This document shows positions 60,133 to 64,000 of a DNA stretch of 64,000 nucleotides, one piece after another. This stretch comes from Crossiella sp. CA-258035. GTDB taxonomy: Bacteria; Actinomycetota; Actinomycetes; Mycobacteriales; Pseudonocardiaceae. Within the stretch, counting starts at the first letter, position 1, and each line of letters starts with the position of its first letter. The stretch is taken from assembly GCF_030064675.1 (NCBI RefSeq), contig NZ_CP116413.1:4744001-4808000 (forward strand), in the 5' to 3' direction. A program made the position numbers and the translations under genes. The notes below the pieces were generated by a model, which was not told the DNA's origin, ran no database searches, and was given only the letters and a program-made list of their open reading frames with translations.

Positions 60133-60983
60133 AACCGGTAGCGCAGCAGCCGGTACAGGCGGCGCAGCGGCCCGACCCGGTCCGCGGCGTGCGCGGCCAC
60201 CCGGTAGAGCCGGGGCAGCCGGTGCAGGCCGGGCAGCTGGATCGGCGAGCGTTCCTCTGCCAGGCGCGCGCCGGGCACCTGGCGTTCGAGGTCCCTGGCC
60301 TGGTCGAGGCCCCACTGGAAGCGGGCCCCGGTCTTGCGCAGCAGCGGGGTGTGGTTGCCCGCGCGGGCGCCGAGCCGGTTGAACGCGTCGAACTGCAGCT
60401 CTCCCGCCGGGAAGTGGCCGGTGACCCGGCGCAGCAGTGGTAGCACCTCGGCCTCGGTGAGGTACATGGTCAGGCCCTCGGTGATCATCAGCCCCGGGCG
60501 GTCAGCCGGGATCTGCTCCAGCCAGTCCGGGTCGGTGACCGAGGCCCCGAGCAGGTGGTAGCCGGACGGTTCCGGCGGGAACAGGCGGCGGCGCAGCGCC
60601 ACCACGTCCGGGAAGTCCACGTCGAACCAGTCCACCGTGGCGGGCGGCCGCAGCCGCAGGTAGCGGCTGTCCAGGCCGCAGGCCAGGTGCAGCACCATCG
60701 CGTCGGGGTGGCGGCGCAGGAAGGTCGCCGCCCACTCGTCGAACTGGCGGGCCCGCAGTGCCACCGCCGCGGCCGAGGCCCGGTCGATGCGCATCCGCCG
60801 GAAGTCGTAGTCGATCCGGGCCACCAGCTCTTCGGCGACCTCGTCCCGCAGGATCGGCTCGGGTTCCGCGCTGTGCACCGCCCGCCCGTACAGCGTGGCC
60901 AGGTTGGTCTCCCGCACCTCGCGATAATCGATCTTCTCCCTGCTCACCCCGCCGATGATCGCCCTGTCCCCCGCGCCGCGCAT
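60129..60983 (-). CDS. LCMT/PPM-type SAM-dependent methyltransferase
   Basis: A 284-residue protein of the leucine carboxyl methyltransferase-like (PPM) family. MVLHLACGLDSRYLRLRPPA is motif I, WFDVDFPDVVALRRRLF binds SAM and LMITEGLTMYLTEAEVLPLL is the family signature. Mycobacterial relatives modify small metabolites. The start is uncertain: ATG 60983 is used; GTG 60947 is closer to the conserved part (SREKIDYREV). It is divergent from the sigma factor gene at 61037. Confidence 0.85.
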   Translation of the reverse strand: MRGAGDRAIIGGVSREKIDYREVRETNLATLYGRAVHSAEPEPILRDEVAEELVARIDYDFRRMRIDRASAAAVALRARQFDEWAATFLRRHPDAMVLHLACGLDSRYLRLRPPATVDWFDVDFPDVVALRRRLFPPEPSGYHLLGASVTDPDWLEQIPADRPGLMITEGLTMYLTEAEVLPLLRRVTGHFPAGELQFDAFNRLGARAGNHTPLLRKTGARFQWGLDQARDLERQVPGARLAEERSPIQLPGLHRLPRLYRVAAHAADRVGPLRRLYRLLRYRF

Positions 60984-61036
60984 CCGGCAATAGGCTCGAA
61001 ACGGGAACTCGGGCTGGGCTGTGGACAGGCAGAGGT

Positions 61037-61636
61037 GTGGGGACATCCATTCGCGCCAGGTTGCGCGCGGGCGATCCGGTCGCCTTCGGAGAGTTGTTCG
61101 ACGAGCACGCCGCGGCGGTGCACCGGCATGCCGCCCGGGTCACCGGTAACCCGTCGACGGCCGAGGACGTGGTCTCGCTGACCTTCCTGGAGGCCTGGCG
61201 GGTCCGGGAACGGCTGGACCCGGAAGGGGACTCGGTACGGCCCTGGCTGTTCGGCATCGCGGTCAACGTGCTGCGCAACACCGCCAGGGCCGCCCGGCGG
61301 CACCAGCTCGCGCTGACCAAGCTGCCGCCGCCGGAGTCGGTGCCGGACTTCACCGACGAGCTGGTCGGCCGGTGGCACGACGGGGAGCTGGTGGACCGGG
61401 CCAAGGCCGCGCTGGCCAAGCTGCGGCGGGCCGAGCGGGAGGTGGTGACGCTGTGCGTGTGGGCCGGGCTGGACTACGCCGAGACCGCGCAGGCGCTGGG
61501 CATCCCGGTCGGCACGGTCCGCTCCCGGCTGTCCAGGGCCAGGGCCAGGTTGCGGTCGCTGGCCGCGGAACCACCGCCGCGAGCCGGACAGGTAGCAGGT
61601 GACCAGGCACTGCCGACCCAGGAGAGCTTCCGATGA
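61037..61636 (+). CDS. ECF RNA polymerase sigma factor
   Basis: A 199-residue SigE-type sigma factor. Region 2: AFGELFDEHAAAVHRHAARV and AEDVVSLTFLEAW; region 4: LRRAEREVVTLCVWAGLDYA and GIPVGTVRSRLSRARARL. No anti-sigma with a zinc-binding (HxxxCxxC) motif is nearby; instead the next gene is a CU044_5270-family membrane protein, a frequent neighbour of such sigma factors, possibly their regulator. The stop overlaps the next ATG (ATGA). GTG 61037. Confidence 0.9.
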   Translation: MGTSIRARLRAGDPVAFGELFDEHAAAVHRHAARVTGNPSTAEDVVSLTFLEAWRVRERLDPEGDSVRPWLFGIAVNVLRNTARAARRHQLALTKLPPPESVPDFTDELVGRWHDGELVDRAKAALAKLRRAEREVVTLCVWAGLDYAETAQALGIPVGTVRSRLSRARARLRSLAAEPPPRAGQVAGDQALPTQESFR

Positions 61637-62595
61637 ACGACCATGATGACCGGGCCGAGCTGGCCCGCCTGCTGCCGCCACCGCAAGCCCCGACGCTCCT
61701 GGAGCAGCGGCAGGCCGAGCTGCGGACCGACCTGCTCCAGCGGATCGACGCGGCCGCGCCCCGAGCCGGGCGGGCGCGGGTGCGGGTGCGGTGGCCGATG
61801 GTCGCGGTGCCGCTCGCGCTGGCGGCCGCGGTGACCGCGGTGCTGGTGGTGGTGCCCGCGCTGGTGCGGCCCGAAGCGGGGCCCTCCGCCGAGGACCGGA
61901 CGGTCGCCTCGGTGCTGGCCAGGGCGGCCCAGTCCGCCATCGCGCTGCCGGTCGGCATCCGGCCGGACCAGTTCGTCTACGTCAAGAGCCGCAACCAGTG
62001 GCGGAGCCGCTCGATCAACCCCGACGGCTCGTTCATCGAGCTGACCGGCCCGGAGCACAACATCGTGGAGTCCTGGCTGGCCATGGACCCGGCCAAGCAG
62101 AGCTTCAGCCGGATGAACGGCGGGCCGCTGCGCACGACCTCGAGCTACGACGAGGGCCTTGACCCGACCCACCACTTCGCGCAGACCAAGCTGCCCACCG
62201 ATCCGGACCAGCTGCTCGCCTGGCTGTACCGGGACATCCCGCCGGACAAGCCACGGCACCTGATCGCGTTCCGTCAGCTCAGCGACCTGCTCAAGTTCCC
62301 GGTGGCCTCCCCCGCGGTGATCTCCGCGATCCACCAGGCCGCGGCCAAGATCCCGGGGGTGCGGCTGGCCGGCGAGGTCGTCGACGGGCTCGGCAGGCCG
62401 GCGCTGGCGGTCGGCTTCGTCGGCGACAACGGCGCCGAGCGGTTCGACCTGCTCTTCCACCGCGACAGCTCCGACTACCTCGGCTCGCGCCTGGTGACCC
62501 TGCGGGACAGCGGCTACGGCAAGGCCGGGCAGGTCCGCGCCCCGGACGAGATCATCCGGCGGGCCGTGGTGGACCAGCCCGGTCAGCTGCCGTGA
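61633..62595 (+). CDS. CU044_5270 family membrane protein (putative sigma partner)
   Basis: A 320-residue protein. A cytosolic N-terminus of 50 residues (LARLLPPPQAPTLLEQRQAE) leads to one TM helix (MVAVPLALAAAVTAVLVVVP) and an extracytoplasmic domain. PVGIRPDQFVYVKSRNQWRS and QTKLPTDPDQLLAWLYRDIP fit the CU044_5270 family. The gene overlaps the sigma factor gene by 4 nt, so the two are co-expressed. An anti-sigma role is likely from the arrangement but unproven. Confidence 0.85.
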   Translation: MNDHDDRAELARLLPPPQAPTLLEQRQAELRTDLLQRIDAAAPRAGRARVRVRWPMVAVPLALAAAVTAVLVVVPALVRPEAGPSAEDRTVASVLARAAQSAIALPVGIRPDQFVYVKSRNQWRSRSINPDGSFIELTGPEHNIVESWLAMDPAKQSFSRMNGGPLRTTSSYDEGLDPTHHFAQTKLPTDPDQLLAWLYRDIPPDKPRHLIAFRQLSDLLKFPVASPAVISAIHQAAAKIPGVRLAGEVVDGLGRPALAVGFVGDNGAERFDLLFHRDSSDYLGSRLVTLRDSGYGKAGQVRAPDEIIRRAVVDQPGQLP

Positions 62596-62649
62596 TCACC
62601 TCATCGGGTCAGCCGCGGGCCTGACTCTGCTCGCAAATTTGCGTACAGG

Positions 62650-62655
62650 TATACG
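62650..62655 (+). promoter_or_regulatory. -10 box (TATACG) of a leaderless XRE gene
   Basis: TATACG ends 7 nt before ATG 62663; there is no Shine-Dalgarno. AT-rich bases just upstream (AAATTTGCGTACAGG) may form part of the promoter. Confidence 0.5.
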
Positions 62656-62662
62656 TGGGGTC

Positions 62663-63511
62663 ATGTCCAGCCCGAAGCACGCCATCCTGCCTGGGCGCAG
62701 TGTGGGCGGTGAGCTCCGCGCCCTGCGCAAACAGCGTGGGCTGACCTGCGTGCAGGTGGCCGCGGAGCTGGGCTGGCAGGCGTCCAAGGTGTCCAGGATG
62801 GAGACCGGGAAACAGGGCGTGACCCCGGCTGACGTCGCCTCCATGCTGGCCATCTACCGGGTGGTCGGCGTGGAGCGGCAGCGGCTGCTCACCCTGGCCG
62901 AGCGAGCGGGCGAGGACGGCTGGTGGGAGCTGAGCGGGCCGCTGTCGGAGGAGGTCAGGACGCTGATCCGGCTGGAGAACGAGGCCATCCGGATCGACAG
63001 CTGCCAGCCGCTGCTCATCCCCGGCCTGCTGCAGACCGCCGACTACACCAGGGCGCTGATGAAGGCCGCGGGCGTGCCGGAGGCCGATGTGGAGCCCAGG
63101 GTGGCGATCCGGATGGGCAGGCAGGCGGTGCTCAGCCGGGACATCCCGCCGGAGTACCACGCGATCATGGACGAGATGGCGCTGCGGCGGGTGCTGGGCA
63201 GCCCTCGGGTGATGGCCCGGCAGCTGCGGCAGCTGGTGGACACCGCGGAGCGGCCCTCGGTGACCTTGCAGGTGCTGCCCTTCGACCTGGGCGGGCACGC
63301 GGGGCTGGACGGGCCGTTCACCCTGCTGGACTTCGCCGCGCAGGGACCGGTGGCCTTCCTGGACCACAAGATCTCCGGGCTGTTCCTGGACAAGCCGGAG
63401 GAGCTGGCCTTCTTCCAGCACGAGGTGGACAAGCTCATCGAGGTCGCGCTCAGCCCGGCGCGGTCGGTGGAGTTCATCGCCGGGCTGGCCAAGCAGTACG
63501 AACAGGCGTGA
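62663..63511 (+). CDS. XRE-type HTH regulator with DUF5753 (Scr1-like)
   Basis: A 282-residue protein. The N-terminal XRE HTH is LRALRKQRGLTCVQVAAELG with SKVSRMETGK as recognition helix. The C-terminal DUF5753 contains IPGLLQTADYTRALMKAAG, IMDEMALRRVLG and DHKISGLFLDKPEELAFF. In actinomycetes these proteins occur in many copies next to a DUF397 gene, as here, and some pairs behave as antitoxin and toxin-like modules or regulate development. ATG 62663 follows a -10 box. Confidence 0.92.
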   Translation: MSSPKHAILPGRSVGGELRALRKQRGLTCVQVAAELGWQASKVSRMETGKQGVTPADVASMLAIYRVVGVERQRLLTLAERAGEDGWWELSGPLSEEVRTLIRLENEAIRIDSCQPLLIPGLLQTADYTRALMKAAGVPEADVEPRVAIRMGRQAVLSRDIPPEYHAIMDEMALRRVLGSPRVMARQLRQLVDTAERPSVTLQVLPFDLGGHAGLDGPFTLLDFAAQGPVAFLDHKISGLFLDKPEELAFFQHEVDKLIEVALSPARSVEFIAGLAKQYEQA

Positions 63512-63525
63512 AGGAGCAGGAGCGG

Positions 63526-63771
63526 ATGGAGCGATCGGCGAGGCAGCGCTGGGCGCGGGCCCGGTGGCGGCGCAGCAGCCGCAGTGGCACCGGCGCGGAC
63601 TGCGTGGAGGTGGCCTGGGCGGACGGGCTGACCGGGGTGCGCGACTCCAAGCGGCCGGACGGGCCGGTGCTGGAGTTCTCCCGGGCCGCCTGGCTGGCCT
63701 TCCTCAGCTCGGCTCCCGCCACATCCCGAACAGGGTCGGGGCCTGCGGCGGCAGGTCCAGCTTCTCGGTGA
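63526..63771 (+). CDS. DUF397 domain-containing protein
   Basis: An 81-residue protein. WRRSSRSGTGADCVEVAWAD and VRDSKRPDGPVLEFSRAAWL are the DUF397 core; the normal end would be near AFLSS, so about 18 residues (PATSRTGSGPAAAGPASR) are an additional tail, encoded over the convergent GNAT gene. ATG 63526 with AAGGAG upstream is preferred; GTG 63508 overlaps the XRE stop. It forms the usual pair with the XRE/DUF5753 gene. DUF397 function is unknown, with a toxin-like or regulatory partner role proposed for some pairs. Confidence 0.85.
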   Translation: MERSARQRWARARWRRSSRSGTGADCVEVAWADGLTGVRDSKRPDGPVLEFSRAAWLAFLSSAPATSRTGSGPAAAGPASR

Positions 63772-64000
63772 CGGTGAAGCCGAAGCGCTCGTAGTAGCCG
63801 ACGTTGTCCGGCACGCATTCCAGGTAGGCGGGCAGCCGGGTGCGGGTCAGCCGGGAGCGCAGCAGCGCGCCGCCGACGCCAGTGCGCTGCCGGTCCGGGT
63901 CGGCGGCCAGCAGCGAGAGGTACCAGTGCGGCGTGCGCGGCCGGGCCGCGGTCAGCGCCCGGTCCACCGCACGGCCCCGGTCGGCGAACTCGCGGAAGTT
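63704..64000 (-). CDS. GNAT family N-acetyltransferase, C-terminal part (5' end outside window)
   Basis: At least 98 C-terminal residues of a GNAT protein. HWYLSLLAADPDRQRTGVGG has motif A with the acetyl-CoA loop (Q-R-T-G-V-G-G), and AYLECVPDNVGYYERFGFTV is motif B. The frame stays open to the window end, so the start is not visible. It overlaps the DUF397 gene by 68 nt in convergent orientation. Confidence 0.88.
   Translation of the reverse strand, partial: NFREFADRGRAVDRALTAARPRTPHWYLSLLAADPDRQRTGVGGALLRSRLTRTRLPAYLECVPDNVGYYERFGFTVTEKLDLPPQAPTLFGMWREPS

Overview
The window is high-GC actinobacterial DNA: codons end mostly in G or C, GTG starts are common, and -10 boxes often sit 6 to 8 nt before a start codon as in leaderless mRNAs. 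The gene content (PAC2 proteasome-associated family, an XRE/DUF5753 plus DUF397 pair, LLM and DDN-type F420-linked families, a CmtR sensor, ECF sigma factors, LGFP repeats) suggests a Pseudonocardiales-like actinomycete; that placement is inference. No rRNA, tRNA, CRISPR array or insertion sequence was recognised.

The most informative part is the 680 bp gap at 11.0-11.7 kb. It holds a 28 bp sequence (11592-11619) with the layout and bases of an actinobacterial dif site, the XerC/XerD chromosome dimer resolution site. A G-rich heptamer, GGGGGAG, changes strand at this gap: seven of seven copies to the left read on the + strand, and 17 of 18 to the right read on the - strand, so nearly all point toward the gap. 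This is the behaviour of FtsK-orienting (KOPS-like) sequences. The window therefore probably spans the replication terminus of a circular chromosome. A second, perfectly palindromic 11-6-11 dif-like element lies at 11055-11082.

Layout. 0-11 kb: pentapeptide-repeat protein (partial), Cmx-type drug exporter, small tyrosine phosphatase, SDR, secreted GH92 mannosidase with a LacI-type operator, zinc-ribbon protein, orphan tyrosine recombinase, DinB, DUF695, MOSC, and an AraC regulator divergent from a DUF1772 membrane protein. 11.7-18 kb: membrane-anchored protein, SRPBCC, DUF4333 lipoprotein, GNAT preceded by a short leader ORF, LLM oxidoreductase, enoyl-CoA hydratase-like, MFS, and an ArsR-AHSA1 pair. 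18.5-22 kb, metal and metalloid defence: CmtR with a CDF exporter, then a MerR regulator with an ACR3-like pump. 22-35 kb: large secreted LGFP-repeat protein, epoxide hydrolase, HhH-GPD protein, VOC proteins, a TetR-controlled flavin monooxygenase, an EndoQ-like/UvrD fusion helicase, DDN-type protein, SDR, a TetR fragment and a PPOX flavoprotein. 35.1-36.3 kb has no recognisable gene. 36-43 kb: O-methyltransferase, sucrase/ferredoxin-like protein, ECF sigma with a SnoaL-like tail, and an ABC transporter followed by a two-component system. 43-46 kb: a small protein ending in Gly-Gly coupled to a DUF4132 protein. 46-51.4 kb: a tightly overlapping six-gene operon (sugar epimerase, Nudix, PP2C-like, GT2, MFS, methyltransferase) that looks like a small glyco-metabolite pathway. 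51-64 kb: orphan histidine kinase, GNATs, HAD, PAC2, MFS, DUF899, SDR, LCMT-type methyltransferase, ECF sigma with a CU044_5270 partner, the XRE/DUF397 pair and a partial GNAT.

Most functional calls rest on motifs read by eye. Substrates are generally unknown.
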